Positions 17,958-28,102 of a stretch of 64,000 nucleotides of DNA are shown in pieces. Both the position numbers and the translations under genes were made by a program. Every line of letters begins with the position of its first letter. Within the stretch, counting starts at the first letter, position 1. A model generated the notes under the pieces. The model was not told where the DNA came from, did not search any database, and saw nothing but the letters and a program-made list of their open reading frames with translations. Source of the stretch: Luteibaculum oceani (GTDB taxonomy: Bacteria; Bacteroidota; Bacteroidia; Flavobacteriales_D; Luteibaculaceae); NCBI RefSeq assembly GCF_007995015.1, contig NZ_VORB01000001.1, forward strand, positions 124,001 through 188,000, given 5' to 3'.

Positions 17958-20900
17958 CCATTCCATCCACGAAGCCTTTGGTTCCATCGGTTCGGATGTA
18001 AGTGAATTTAACCGGGTAAATGCCATTGTCTACCAGTTGGCCCAAATAGGTACCATCCCAAGGTTCGTCTGCATGGGTGAAACTGTACACAAGCTCTCCC
18101 CATCGATTGAAAATCTGCCCTTTCCAGCTTAAAATGTCTTCTGCAACAGGGTAATATCTATCGTTAATCCCATCTCCATCTGGAGAGAAGGAATTGGGAA
18201 GGAAAAATAAGTCTTGCTTATCTGCAATGGCCAATAGGGAAACTTCGTCTATGCATCCTCCAGAATGCTTGACTAATAATTTTATTAAAGTAGAATCACT
18301 CCTTAAGGTATGTCTTGGTAATTCTCCTTCTAAAGTATCGCCACCTATTACCCATAAATAGTTAGACCAGTCTTGTGGAAGACTGCTACTTAATATCACC
18401 TCGGATCCTACAACAGGTGGATCAGGAAGGGTATAAATTTTCCCTCCTAACAACTGGGTAATTTCCTCACCCAATTCGCCCGTCCAAGTATTAGAACACC
18501 CTCTGCTATCTGTTAATGTGTAGGAATAAGTACCTGCATTTAGGTTTAGGCGATAGTCCTGACTAAATACCTCACCGGTAATATTATTCTTGAAAAGATA
18601 AGGGTGATGGGAACTTTCGACCCAAGGATTAAATAGAATTTGACCATTATCTAATTGGCAATATTCAGGCACCACCACCGGACTCATTACTGGTCCATAG
18701 GTAAAAGGAATTGTATCTACAAATTCCCTAACACAGAACTGGTTGGTTGCGGTTACTCGTACCACCCCAGCGGTAAGGGTATTATTAACCGTTTGGTTGG
18801 ATATACCATTACTCCAAACAAATGAATTTACCCCAACCCTATTCACAAATTCAGCGCCTCCATCCTTTTGGTTACACGCCTCACTACGTAGCACATTAAT
18901 TTTCCCTTGTGGCGCCGCTCCGTTAATTAGGTTTACGGTGCGGGAATAGGAGCACAGTGAATCTGAAATGGTGAAACTGTGCGCCCCGGCTTTCAGACCA
19001 GTTCTTTGATAATCCTTATTACCATCATCCCATACGATATCCAACAAAGAAGAAAACTGAGTGGGTACCACTTCTATCTCTCCATCTTGTTGGTTACATT
19101 TTTCTGGAAAGGAGTAGATGGTGTATTTTAAATCGCTTCCAATTGGGATATTAAAACTTCCTTGAACCGCACACATTTCGTCGTAAACCGTATAGCTGTG
19201 ATTTCCCGGACCAAGATTTTTCAGCGTATCGAAAGAAGTTATAACCTCAGATCCCATGTCCAACTCCGCGCTTCCAGTGACATTGGATAAATTAAAAAGT
19301 ACCTGACCAGAATTTTCTCCGCAATCGGCATTTTTAATTACTTCTGTCTCGACTGTCAAGGGGGGTAAGTCCTTTATTACGAAGGGTACGGTTTCTTTAC
19401 AGATCGCTCCTGCCACGGTAAGAAAATAGACGCCGGGAGCCAAATTACTGTGCTCCAACTTATTCCCCATTTCTGGTTTATTCCATGAAATTAGGTAAGG
19501 CGCCTCCTCTCCACTTACTTCGATTTTGAGGTAACCATTATTCTCACCGCAAGTTGCATCTAGCTTAGATGTTTGCAAGATCAATGGACTCGTGGGTTTA
19601 TTTTCTAAAATCACTGTATCCAACATGGTACACCTGCCATCGGTAAAAGCATAGGGGTATACACCTGCTGAAAGGTTATACCTGTTAAATCCGTTGGAAA
19701 AATTATCGGCCCAAACAATGGAGAAAGGAGCTAACCCTGTAGGGCTGGCCTGAATAGATCCATTTCTATTTCCGCAAGACTCTGGAGTTAAGTCGGGATT
19801 TAATTTTGGTGCTTCAATTTCGTGCACCCTAAAAGTTCCCGATGTGGCACAATAACCATCGTTAATGGTAAAAGTATGCAAGCCAGGCCAAAGACCTTTA
19901 ACCGTGTCGCTTACAGTGCTGCCCGTGCTATCGGTAAAAGTAAATTGCCCGGTACTGCTGTTACCCGATAAAATAACCTGACCATTCGCCTCTTCGCAAG
20001 TAGCCTCATTGCTAACGGCGCTTATCTCTGGATTTGGAACTTTAGATACCAAAATGGAATCCTTGAAAATGCAGTTCTCATTTTCCACCTCAAAGGATAT
20101 CCATCCAGAATCCAATCCACCTATTTGATTGCTGGTGTTTTCAGGATTTCCAATCCATCGATAGATATAGCTTCCTTGAGGATTGGGAATAATCTCCGCT
20201 TCTCCAATATTTAAATCGCAGTGAGTTGGAGTAGATTGGGTGGATATACTAAAATCGTTAACCCGACCCACCGATATTTCTTTGTTTACCACACAGTATC
20301 CATCTGTATATCGCAAGTGGTAAGTTCCAGAATCTAAATTCTCGATGTAACCATCATTTATTTCAGGAAATTCCTCCCAATAAAAATTGTTGTTCCCAGA
20401 GCCACCCGCAATCGAAACTCTAATCCAGCCATTATCCGCATCGCAATGCGTTGGCTCTGTGTTTACAAATAACTTAGGACTGGTTTCCTTGGGAATAAAA
20501 ATGTTAAAGCTCTTGGTACAGAAAGTATCGCTAACCTGAATTTCATAGGACCCCGTTCTTTTTCCACCCAAATAATTTGAATCTACTCTTGGAGAGGTTT
20601 GCCATTGATAACTGTAGGATCCCTTCCCTCCCCTTGCAAAAACTTGTGCGCTTCCATTTGCTGTATCGCAACGCTCTGGCTCAATAATACTGTAATCTAT
20701 TTCCAGATCTGGTATGCGATTCACCTTAACCACGGTGTCCACCGAACAAAGGCTATCGGACACTTGCAGGTAATAGGTACCTGGAGTTAGATTATTCAAA
20801 CTATCCCCATCAAAGGGCTGCCCCAAAAAGGATTTTAGATTGTAGTAGGATGTATACTGAGTTACATCGAAAACAATTTTCCCATTGTTTAATCCACAGT

Positions 20901-23900
20901 GTGGTGGTGTTAAATCAAATGTGAATTCGGGATCTTTATAATCCGTTACTGTAAACTCAATCTGCTCCTTACAGTTTTGGTCTCTTGCAATTACAGTATA
21001 AACCCCTTCACCCAATCCAGAGATTTCATTTCCCGATAGGGTATCTCCATCCATTACCCATTCAGCATTGTAGGGCTCCGTACCTCCACTTCCCTGAAGA
21101 GTTGCTTCGCCCATTTTTTGGGAGCAGTGATCAGCTTGTATGGCAATTTCAAAATCGGGAATTGGAACCGTAGGCACATCAGCTACCTGATTGTAAAAAC
21201 ATCCATTTTCATCCCGGATGTACACGTCGTATTTACCCTTCTTTAAGCCGTTAAATATTGAATCCAGGCTATACCCTTGTTGCTCCAGGGCATATTGGTA
21301 ATCTCCTGTTCCGCCTTTTCCATTTAAAAACACCCTTCCTGTAGCGGCATCGTAACATCCGCTAGGCAGGGTATTAATATCCAGCGTTAAGCGCTCAGGC
21401 ATTATAATTTCTACGGTTGTATCTGCCGAACACCCTTTTTGATCTGTGATATGGATATCGTAAAAGCCCTCCTTTAAATTCCTATTTCCAGAGGGATTTC
21501 CCGACTCATCGAGAAAAATAATGTTATACGCTCCGTTTCCTCCAGATGGGTATAGATCTATTCTTCCATCCTGCTTACCAAAACAAGAAATTTGTTTCAC
21601 AACCGCATTAAAATAAAGCGGGTCGGGTTGTGGGATTAACACCGTATCCGCAGCTCTACAGCCCTCGGCATCTGAAACCTCATACCACAACAATTCGGAG
21701 GATAAATTTTCCAAAACCAGTGCCGTTTCACCAGTATTCCATCTCGGGTTGTTGTAAGGTTCTACCCCTCCCTTAATTACAGCCTCAGCCCTACCATCGG
21801 CCAAACCAAAACAGCTTATGGAGTCTGCCTTAGTGCTTACGATAAAAGTATCTGGTTGTAATATTACAATGGTATCGCGCTCGCTAAATCCATAATCATC
21901 TAGCATGGTAACCACATAGGTTCCCACATCTAAACTGTCTCTAGTGTCTCCAATAAAACCGTCATCCCAAATAAAAATATAGGGAGGGGTGCCCTCGGAG
22001 CCTACAGCGGTAATGCTTCCATCCTTATATCCAAAACAACTAACATCTTCCTTGCTCGTGGTGAGAACTGGAGGAGGGGTATTTACTGGTTTTAATTTTG
22101 CACCGCTACCGGGAAAGCCGTAGCCATCGTCCAAACCAAAGCCATACACAGAAACGGAGATGGTGGTATCACTTGTGACCATGTGAGTCCCTTCTGAAAC
22201 CCTAATTTTTGCAGCATAATAATCTGTATTCCCCACCTTTTTAAAAAGGCCTTGATTTATCATGTTACCATCAATGGCTACTCTTCCGACTTTGGCGCGT
22301 TTTACGACATTGATGTAATGTAGCGGGAAGGTTGGAGAAATTACTGTACTAAAGGTGTAATTCGATCCCCATTGTACATCTGGTAAAGCATTAATAAAAA
22401 AGGGATCGGTACTAGATCGCGGGGCACATTGCCCACCTGTACACATTTGTACTACCTGGATAGGGTTGGTTGCTAAAATTCTAAGCTCACCTTGAAATTT
22501 ATGATCGACATAATCGCCCGCTCCATTAAGCACATATACCGTTCCACCTACATTTACCGTAGTAGAAGGGTAATCGCCGCTTACAATTCTTACAATATCA
22601 TCGCCGGGTTTAAAGGCAAAATCGGTTAGGTAATAGCTATTTCCCCATGAGGTAGCCGGGGTTTGCTGTTCCATAATATGGTCGCAATACTGGCAAGCCC
22701 CCTGTTGGCCAAACCCAGGTACCGTAGCACATTGCGATCCGCCAATTACCCCTATTTTATGGTTTGAAGTAATTTTACTTCCCGTTAAATCGAAAGTGTT
22801 CGTGGGTATGCCAACCGTGCGCTCAACCTCTGCTTTAATAAGATAGGTCTCACCAGCATTGAGTAGGGTTGTTATGGTATCCCCTTTTTGTTTTCCATTT
22901 GCTGGAGCAGATAATACCACTTCCGCAACGGTACTATCCTCCGTTCCAATTAACAAGATTTCGGCCGGTAATTCTTCCTCCGTAGTTTCTCCCACCTCAG
23001 CGGCAAAGAAGGTTCCAACGGGAGCAATACTATAGTACTCTCGTCCCAGTGAGGGTGTTGGTATAGCGAGATATGCATCCGAGCTTTGGGGGGCGTTGGA
23101 TAACACGTAAACCGAAATCTCCTTATCGGAACTCACTCTAATTCCTATAGGCTGCCTTACCCCAACTTGGTCGCAGGCAATGGTGTAGCCACCATAGTTT
23201 ACCGGCACATCCACAGTTTTCACGTCGAAAGGCAGAACCGAAACCGTTTGGCTCCAACCTAAACTGGGCAGGCTAACGGTAACGTTTGCAGTATCGATAG
23301 AAGTGATAAATATTTTCTGCTCTAGCGAAGCTGGATTGCTGAAGTTCTGCATATATCCAACCCAAAAATCAGTACCTGTGTAATCCAGTCCTTCAAACTG
23401 ATCTTTCCTAACCCATATTAACCGAGTTATGGTGTCGTTATTTCGATTGATGTCGTTGGGATTGTTTACCCAGTATTTTATGATTTTAAACCCTGGTTTA
23501 TCTAGGGTAACCGGGTTTTGAAAAGTAAAACTCCTGGTTTCGTTTTTGGTCATGGTTATACCTGGATATTCCCGGTTGGCCTGTTGTCCCTCCACCTGGT
23601 AACCAATTTCATAACCAGAATAACTATTACAACTAAAGTTTCGGATCGTAATTTTTGGAATGTGCACCGAACCCACGAACTCCAATCCCGAGGGATTTTC
23701 TGCCTTCGTAGTAATAAAGTCATTCACACCAATGGGGTTGGCATAAAATGAAATAATGGGTCTATTAAGATAGCGCTGACCGTTGCTAGTTACCGTATCG
23801 CAGAGATAAACACTGTTATTAGACCAATCGTGCCACGAGTAATATTTTACCGAATCGGGAAAACTGGTGTTTACCCCCGCGTTTTGCGTCATTTCACCCT

Positions 23901-24423
23901 CTTGGTTTTGCACGCAAACCTGAATGAGCAGGTTTTTTCCGCTATCGTAACAATAGGGTTGTGAAAACTCGTGAACATTATTCCCATCATTTTCGGTAAA
24001 TGAGTTCCGGAAATAAACTTGCTTGAAATTTTCGTTTACACCTGTTGCTGGAATTTCATCGTAATCCACCTCGGCAATAGAAATAGTGAAATTTCTAAGA
24101 GGCGCTCCATTTCTGTTTATTACATCAAAGGAGATCCCATAGATTATTTTGCCTCCGGTTATAAAGGCATCGAGTTCTTCTTGAGTGTATAAATAAATAG
24201 AACGATAAGAAACCGCCTTGTTCGCATAGGGATTGGGATACTCGTAGAAAAAATTATCTGGAATATCTGGAGGCCCAGGCACTCCACCTCCACCACCGGG
24301 TACCCCAGGACCACCGATAGGTATCCCTGGTAACTGACCATAACAACTCCAACTCAGAATTGTAAAGACAACAATTCCAAGCAGTTTGTTGATCAAACTA
24401 CGCCGGGGTCGTGGGTAAAGCAT
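17941..24423 (-). CDS. Giant T9SS type B surface protein with IgGFc-binding-like region and SprB-like repeats
   Basis: The 2160-residue product starts with a signal/membrane segment (LLGIVVFTILSWSCYG) and then a glycine/proline-rich linker. Residues about 345-770 resemble the IgGFc-binding N-terminal domain (TDFWVGYMQNFSN, then GSQCATVPGFGQQGACQYCDHI). From about residue 785 to 1990 there are about 16 repeats of roughly 75 residues. The first three have the SprB pattern SCFG..DG; later ones have C...NG followed by a GG/Y/W segment. The C-terminus (FFLPNSFSPDGDGIND, then IFNRWGELVYSF) is the gliding-motility-associated type B sorting domain. SprB is the mobile adhesin of Flavobacterium gliding; this protein is likely a cell-surface adhesin. 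It overlaps ctpA by 17 bases at its 3' end. Confidence 0.9.
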   Translation of the reverse strand: MLYPRPRRSLINKLLGIVVFTILSWSCYGQLPGIPIGGPGVPGGGGGVPGPPDIPDNFFYEYPNPYANKAVSYRSIYLYTQEELDAFITGGKIIYGISFDVINRNGAPLRNFTISIAEVDYDEIPATGVNENFKQVYFRNSFTENDGNNVHEFSQPYCYDSGKNLLIQVCVQNQEGEMTQNAGVNTSFPDSVKYYSWHDWSNNSVYLCDTVTSNGQRYLNRPIISFYANPIGVNDFITTKAENPSGLEFVGSVHIPKITIRNFSCNSYSGYEIGYQVEGQQANREYPGITMTKNETRSFTFQNPVTLDKPGFKIIKYWVNNPNDINRNNDTITRLIWVRKDQFEGLDYTGTDFWVGYMQNFSNPASLEQKIFITSIDTANVTVSLPSLGWSQTVSVLPFDVKTVDVPVNYGGYTIACDQVGVRQPIGIRVSSDKEISVYVLSNAPQSSDAYLAIPTPSLGREYYSIAPVGTFFAAEVGETTEEELPAEILLIGTEDSTVAEVVLSAPANGKQKGDTITTLLNAGETYLIKAEVERTVGIPTNTFDLTGSKITSNHKIGVIGGSQCATVPGFGQQGACQYCDHIMEQQTPATSWGNSYYLTDFAFKPGDDIVRIVSGDYPSTTVNVGGTVYVLNGAGDYVDHKFQGELRILATNPIQVVQMCTGGQCAPRSSTDPFFINALPDVQWGSNYTFSTVISPTFPLHYINVVKRAKVGRVAIDGNMINQGLFKKVGNTDYYAAKIRVSEGTHMVTSDTTISVSVYGFGLDDGYGFPGSGAKLKPVNTPPPVLTTSKEDVSCFGYKDGSITAVGSEGTPPYIFIWDDGFIGDTRDSLDVGTYVVTMLDDYGFSERDTIVILQPDTFIVSTKADSISCFGLADGRAEAVIKGGVEPYNNPRWNTGETALVLENLSSELLWYEVSDAEGCRAADTVLIPQPDPLYFNAVVKQISCFGKQDGRIDLYPSGGNGAYNIIFLDESGNPSGNRNLKEGFYDIHITDQKGCSADTTVEIIMPERLTLDINTLPSGCYDAATGRVFLNGKGGTGDYQYALEQQGYSLDSIFNGLKKGKYDVYIRDENGCFYNQVADVPTVPIPDFEIAIQADHCSQKMGEATLQGSGGTEPYNAEWVMDGDTLSGNEISGLGEGVYTVIARDQNCKEQIEFTVTDYKDPEFTFDLTPPHCGLNNGKIVFDVTQYTSYYNLKSFLGQPFDGDSLNNLTPGTYYLQVSDSLCSVDTVVKVNRIPDLEIDYSIIEPERCDTANGSAQVFARGGKGSYSYQWQTSPRVDSNYLGGKRTGSYEIQVSDTFCTKSFNIFIPKETSPKLFVNTEPTHCDADNGWIRVSIAGGSGNNNFYWEEFPEINDGYIENLDSGTYHLRYTDGYCVVNKEISVGRVNDFSISTQSTPTHCDLNIGEAEIIPNPQGSYIYRWIGNPENTSNQIGGLDSGWISFEVENENCIFKDSILVSKVPNPEISAVSNEATCEEANGQVILSGNSSTGQFTFTDSTGSTVSDTVKGLWPGLHTFTINDGYCATSGTFRVHEIEAPKLNPDLTPESCGNRNGSIQASPTGLAPFSIVWADNFSNGFNRYNLSAGVYPYAFTDGRCTMLDTVILENKPTSPLILQTSKLDATCGENNGYLKIEVSGEEAPYLISWNKPEMGNKLEHSNLAPGVYFLTVAGAICKETVPFVIKDLPPLTVETEVIKNADCGENSGQVLFNLSNVTGSAELDMGSEVITSFDTLKNLGPGNHSYTVYDEMCAVQGSFNIPIGSDLKYTIYSFPEKCNQQDGEIEVVPTQFSSLLDIVWDDGNKDYQRTGLKAGAHSFTISDSLCSYSRTVNLINGAAPQGKINVLRSEACNQKDGGAEFVNRVGVNSFVWSNGISNQTVNNTLTAGVVRVTATNQFCVREFVDTIPFTYGPVMSPVVVPEYCQLDNGQILFNPWVESSHHPYLFKNNITGEVFSQDYRLNLNAGTYSYTLTDSRGCSNTWTGELGEEITQLLGGKIYTLPDPPVVGSEVILSSSLPQDWSNYLWVIGGDTLEGELPRHTLRSDSTLIKLLVKHSGGCIDEVSLLAIADKQDLFFLPNSFSPDGDGINDRYYPVAEDILSWKGQIFNRWGELVYSFTHADEPWDGTYLGQLVDNGIYPVKFTYIRTDGTKGFVDGMVTVLR

Positions 24424-24522
24424 TTGTTGGTTTTAAGCGCTGGACTTAAAATTAACATTTTCAAGCTATTAACCTTAAATCTTTCGCTATAAATACAGAC
24501 GCAAATTTGCTTCTTATGCTGC

Positions 24523-25509
24523 CTACTGGTGTTTTAAAATTACACGGCCGAAACTCTTTCCGGATAACATCCTTTCAATCTCAGTTTCAAGTTGATCCAA
24601 ACCAACCTCTCTTATCATGTGCTGAGGTAGGGAGAAATTCCATTTTCCAGACAAGTTTTCCCACAGTTTTTCTCTAACCCATCGCGGACAGGTTGCGGTT
24701 TCTATTCCCAGCAAATTATTCCCCTTGATGATAAACGGGTAAACTGTAGCAGAGAACTCTGGCGAAGCTACAAGTCCACATACCGCTACGTTAGCATTGG
24801 CCATAGCGGCTTTTAATATTGTAGTCAAGGTATTTCCTCCCACCGAATCGATGGCACCCGCCCATTTTGGACTTAAAAATGGCTTGTTCGATTGATCATC
24901 AACCGCTTCTCTAGAAATTATTTCATCGGCGCCCAAAACTTCGAGATCGCCATAGGCCGACTCTTTCCCAGAAGAAGCAATAACATTATATCCCGCTTTT
25001 TTCAACAAGGCAATAGAGGCCGTACCTAATGCCCCTGTGGCACCTGTAACCAAAATAGGACCCATATCTGGGTGCTGCCGGTTTTCTTCCATTTTATACA
25101 AGGCCAGCGCTGCCGTAAAGCCAGAAGTCCCCATTATCATGGCATCTCTGGTTGTCCAACCCGAAGGCAAACGAACGGGCCATTCGGCTGGAACTGAAAT
25201 TAACTCACCAAATCCACCTGCGGTGTTCATCCCGAAATCATAGCTGGTAACAATTACCTTATCACCCGCTTTCCATAGATCGGATTTTGATTCAATCACT
25301 TCGCCCGCGGCATCGATACCTGGGGTATGTGGGAAATTTCGCGTGATTCCTTTATGTCCCGAAGCGGAAAGAGCATCTTTATAGTTTAGAGCCGAATATT
25401 CAACCTTTATAAGCACCTCATTATCAGGGAGGTTTTTACGATTTAAAGTCTTGATCGTTTTTACAAAAGTACCGTCGATTTCGTCTACAACTAATGCCTG
25501 ATATTTCAT
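24523..25509 (-). CDS. YhdH/AcuI-type zinc-free MDR NADPH oxidoreductase (acryloyl-CoA reductase-like)
   Basis: This 328-residue medium-chain reductase has the start MKYQALVVDEIDGTFVKTI and the segment EYSALNYKDALSASGHKGI, both diagnostic of the YhdH/YhfP branch. The GroES-like half is followed by a Rossmann half with the nucleotide loop VTGATGALGTASI. It lacks the cysteine ligands of zinc alcohol dehydrogenases. AcuI/YhdH enzymes reduce acryloyl-CoA to propionyl-CoA with NADPH, a detoxification step in marine bacteria. Activity is inferred from family only. The ATG at 25509 is preferred to an in-frame GTG at 25530, because the conserved N-terminus begins there. It is divergent from galE. Confidence 0.87.
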   Translation of the reverse strand: MKYQALVVDEIDGTFVKTIKTLNRKNLPDNEVLIKVEYSALNYKDALSASGHKGITRNFPHTPGIDAAGEVIESKSDLWKAGDKVIVTSYDFGMNTAGGFGELISVPAEWPVRLPSGWTTRDAMIMGTSGFTAALALYKMEENRQHPDMGPILVTGATGALGTASIALLKKAGYNVIASSGKESAYGDLEVLGADEIISREAVDDQSNKPFLSPKWAGAIDSVGGNTLTTILKAAMANANVAVCGLVASPEFSATVYPFIIKGNNLLGIETATCPRWVREKLWENLSGKWNFSLPQHMIREVGLDQLETEIERMLSGKSFGRVILKHQ

Positions 25510-25593
25510 GATGTGTTTTTGCGTTGACACAAATCTATTTAAATCGATTGAGCCTGAAATACTTTATTAATTTGCGAGGCATTCTATTCTGGC

Positions 25594-26604
25594 ATGAGCA
25601 AAATTTTAGTCACAGGTGGATTGGGATTTATCGGTTCGCATACCGTAGTTTCATTGATTGAAGCTGGATACCAACCCATTATAATTGATAATCTTAATAA
25701 CTCAGAACTAAGGGTTCTAAGCGTTCTGGAGGAACTTTGTGAGCAAAGGCTCCCTTTTTACCTGGGCGACTGCACAAAAAAGGAAGACCTATCCCGTGTT
25801 TTTGAAGAAAATCCTGAAATAGCCGGAGTAATTCATTTTGCCGCATACAAGGCCGTTGGCGAATCAGTAGAAAAGCCGCTTATGTACTACCACAATAATG
25901 TTGGCGGACTTGTTACCTTGCTTCAAGTAATGCTCGAATTTGGGATAAACAACCTTGTTTTTTCATCGAGCTGCACGGTTTATGGGCAACCAGAAAAATT
26001 ACCAGTAAAGGAGGATACTCCAAGACAAAAGGCAGAATCGCCTTACGGTAATACCAAGATGATTTGCGAGGATATTATTCTAGACCATCAGAAAGCGAAT
26101 CCCAATTTCAGATCGGTTTTACTAAGATATTTCAACCCAATTGGGGCGCACCCTAGCGCAAAAATTGGAGAGCTCCCACTCGGTGTACCTAACAATCTTG
26201 TTCCATTTATTACGCAAACCGCTGCCGGAATAAGGGAGTGCCTAACCGTTTTTGGAGACAACTATAAAACTCCAGATGGATCGGCTATTAGAGATTACAT
26301 CCACGTAGTAGATTTGGCAGATGCCCACGTAAACGCTTTGGATTACAACAAAAAGCAAGATCTGGGTGTAGATGTTTTTAATGTCGGAACCGGACATGGA
26401 AATACGGTTCTTGAGGTGGTGAACTGCTTTAAAGAAGAATGCACCGATTTCAACTACAAAATTGGTCCACGCAGACCGGGAGATGTTGAATCTGTTTACG
26501 CAAACACCGAAAAAATTAATACGATCCTTGGCTGGAAGCCAAAATATAGTTTAGCCGAAGCCCTCAAGCACGCATGGAAATGGCAATTAAGCTTAAAGTC
26601 GTGA
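25594..26604 (+). CDS. galE: UDP-glucose 4-epimerase
   Basis: This 336-residue short-chain dehydrogenase-type epimerase interconverts UDP-glucose and UDP-galactose using bound NAD. The NAD motif is GGLGFIGSH at the start. The catalytic serine/tyrosine/lysine are in FSSSCTVYG and YGNTKMICED. The sugar-binding regions RYFNPIGAHPSAKIGE and GDNYKTPDGSAIRDYIHV are typical. It heads a three-gene operon; its TGA overlaps the GTG used by dgkA. No other exopolysaccharide genes sit beside it, so it may serve general envelope sugar supply. Confidence 0.96.
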   Translation: MSKILVTGGLGFIGSHTVVSLIEAGYQPIIIDNLNNSELRVLSVLEELCEQRLPFYLGDCTKKEDLSRVFEENPEIAGVIHFAAYKAVGESVEKPLMYYHNNVGGLVTLLQVMLEFGINNLVFSSSCTVYGQPEKLPVKEDTPRQKAESPYGNTKMICEDIILDHQKANPNFRSVLLRYFNPIGAHPSAKIGELPLGVPNNLVPFITQTAAGIRECLTVFGDNYKTPDGSAIRDYIHVVDLADAHVNALDYNKKQDLGVDVFNVGTGHGNTVLEVVNCFKEECTDFNYKIGPRRPGDVESVYANTEKINTILGWKPKYSLAEALKHAWKWQLSLKS

Positions 26605-26963
26605 GTTTTAAAGAAGAATATAAAAGCTTTGGTTATGCCGCAAAAGGGGCTTGGAAATCACTTATGGAAAGGCATGTTCGGTTTCATTTGATTTCTTTCC
26701 TATTGGTACTGGTGGTTAATTACTTACTCAATCTAAACACCATGGAATGGGCAGTTACCGTAGTTGCCGCCACTCTGGTATTATCTATGGAAGTAATGAA
26801 CACAGTAATTGAAGATCTAATGGACTTTGTTCATCCAGATCGTCATCCCTCGGTAGGAAGAATTAAAGACCTAGCTGCGGGAGCAGTTTTCTTCGCGGCA
26901 GGGGGAGCACTTATTGTTGCCGGATTGATTTATGGACCAAAAATTTGGGACCTCCTAGCATGA
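26601..26963 (+). CDS. dgkA: Prokaryotic diacylglycerol/undecaprenol kinase (DgkA family)
   Basis: This small inner-membrane lipid kinase of about 120 residues has three predicted membrane segments. The signature is the active-site helix MEVMNTVIEDLMDFVHPD with the conserved E-x-x-N-T-x-I-E. The GTG at 26601 gives a four-base GTGA overlap with galE. ATG codons at 26574 and 26580 are also in frame but would overlap galE by up to 31 bases. Family members phosphorylate diacylglycerol, or undecaprenol in Gram-positives. Its stop overlaps the following ATG (ATGA). Confidence 0.92.
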   Translation: MSFKEEYKSFGYAAKGAWKSLMERHVRFHLISFLLVLVVNYLLNLNTMEWAVTVVAATLVLSMEVMNTVIEDLMDFVHPDRHPSVGRIKDLAAGAVFFAAGGALIVAGLIYGPKIWDLLA

Positions 26964-27208
26964 AAAGAAACAGTAACCCTCCAGAAAAACAACCCAATAA
27001 CCCCCTTCACGGAGTTAAGTTAGCAGACATGCTTTCAGCCCTTCAGGAAAAGTATGGATGGGACGGGTTGGCATTGCGCTTGGATTTCAACTGCTTTAAG
27101 AGCAATCCAACAATGAAATCTAGCCTTAAGTTTATACGTACCACTCCCTGGGCAAGACAAAAAGTAGAAGATCTATACCTAAAGCTGGCAAAAGGAGAGT
27201 TACGCTAA
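26960..27208 (+). CDS. VF530 family (DUF2132) small protein
   Basis: The 82-residue protein matches the VF530/DUF2132 family: NNPLHGVKLADML, then LQEKYGWDGLALRLDFNCFKSNPTMKSSLKFIRTTPWAR, which is nearly the whole family consensus. The family is described as DNA-binding-like in structure, but its cellular role is not established. The ATG at 26960 overlaps the dgkA stop as ATGA; an in-frame TTG at 26945 is less likely. It closes the galE operon and ends four bases from the convergent barrel-like gene. Confidence 0.9.
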   Translation: MKRNSNPPEKQPNNPLHGVKLADMLSALQEKYGWDGLALRLDFNCFKSNPTMKSSLKFIRTTPWARQKVEDLYLKLAKGELR

Positions 27209-27211
27209 AAA

Positions 27212-28045
27212 TTAAAATCCAAAGGTTAACCCACCAGAAACGAAGGGACTTTGATCGGTATAGACACCATTATTAACGTAATCTATCATTTTAACCGAGG
27301 CCGATATTCCCACATAATACTTCTGGAAAATGGGGTACAGAACATTGATACCTATTTCCGGTATTACCATATTGTTTCTATTGAATTCCAGATTCTCCTG
27401 GACAGCATCACTATTACTAAGCGATGAGCTTTGACTACCGGAAGACCGATCATATTCCGTTTCATAGTCACTTACAAACTCGGTTAGGTTATTGGAGTGG
27501 CTTAACTCCATTCCAAAGGTGAAGTTGGCGAAAAGATAGGTTTGTAGTTTATTCTGAAACAAACCTAAAATTCTGGATTGAAAGCTAGCAGCCAAAGTCA
27601 GGTAGGTGGACTCGGCAGAAAAATCTGCATAAAAACTATTCGTTTTTAGTTGCAAATGCTGCAAGTTTCCACCATCATCATACTCCGCCTCCATTTTGGT
27701 ATATATTTCCTGGGTGGAATAGGAGAATCTTTTCCGTTGTAACCCCATTCCAAGGTAGATTACAGAATATTTTTCTTGATGAATTTTTTGAAAGATGGAA
27801 ATAGCTGAAAAATATTCTTCAATGCTCTGACCTTTACTTACAAAGTCAGGATCTTCATATTTTTCAAGCTTATCATAATGCTTGTAATACTTACTAAATG
27901 GAGTTTGGTCTGCTCCTCTACCATTTCCATTGAAAACTCGTCGCTCTAAATCGTAGTTTATAAGCGTACCTGGTCTGTTATTAATCTGCTGTGCTAAACC
28001 AAATAAACTGCCTAGCAAAAGGGGCAGGGTAAGGATGAATTTCAT
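27212..28045 (-). CDS. Outer-membrane beta-barrel-like protein
   Basis: The 277-residue product has a signal peptide (MKFILTLPLLLGSLFGLAQQ) and alternating amphipathic strands. It ends in SGGLTFGF, the terminal phenylalanine expected for barrel insertion by BAM. No family is recognised. It is the last of three consecutive minus-strand genes for exported proteins of 261-277 residues with similar organisation (polar N-terminal part, repeated Y/S-rich strands, G-rich last strand), which look like distant relatives. Role unknown. Confidence 0.7.
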   Translation of the reverse strand: MKFILTLPLLLGSLFGLAQQINNRPGTLINYDLERRVFNGNGRGADQTPFSKYYKHYDKLEKYEDPDFVSKGQSIEEYFSAISIFQKIHQEKYSVIYLGMGLQRKRFSYSTQEIYTKMEAEYDDGGNLQHLQLKTNSFYADFSAESTYLTLAASFQSRILGLFQNKLQTYLFANFTFGMELSHSNNLTEFVSDYETEYDRSSGSQSSSLSNSDAVQENLEFNRNNMVIPEIGINVLYPIFQKYYVGISASVKMIDYVNNGVYTDQSPFVSGGLTFGF

Positions 28046-28102
28046 GTCTTTTTCTAGCTGGTAATTTTATTTTTTTTAAGCCGAATAACTCAATTGAAGC
28101 TC

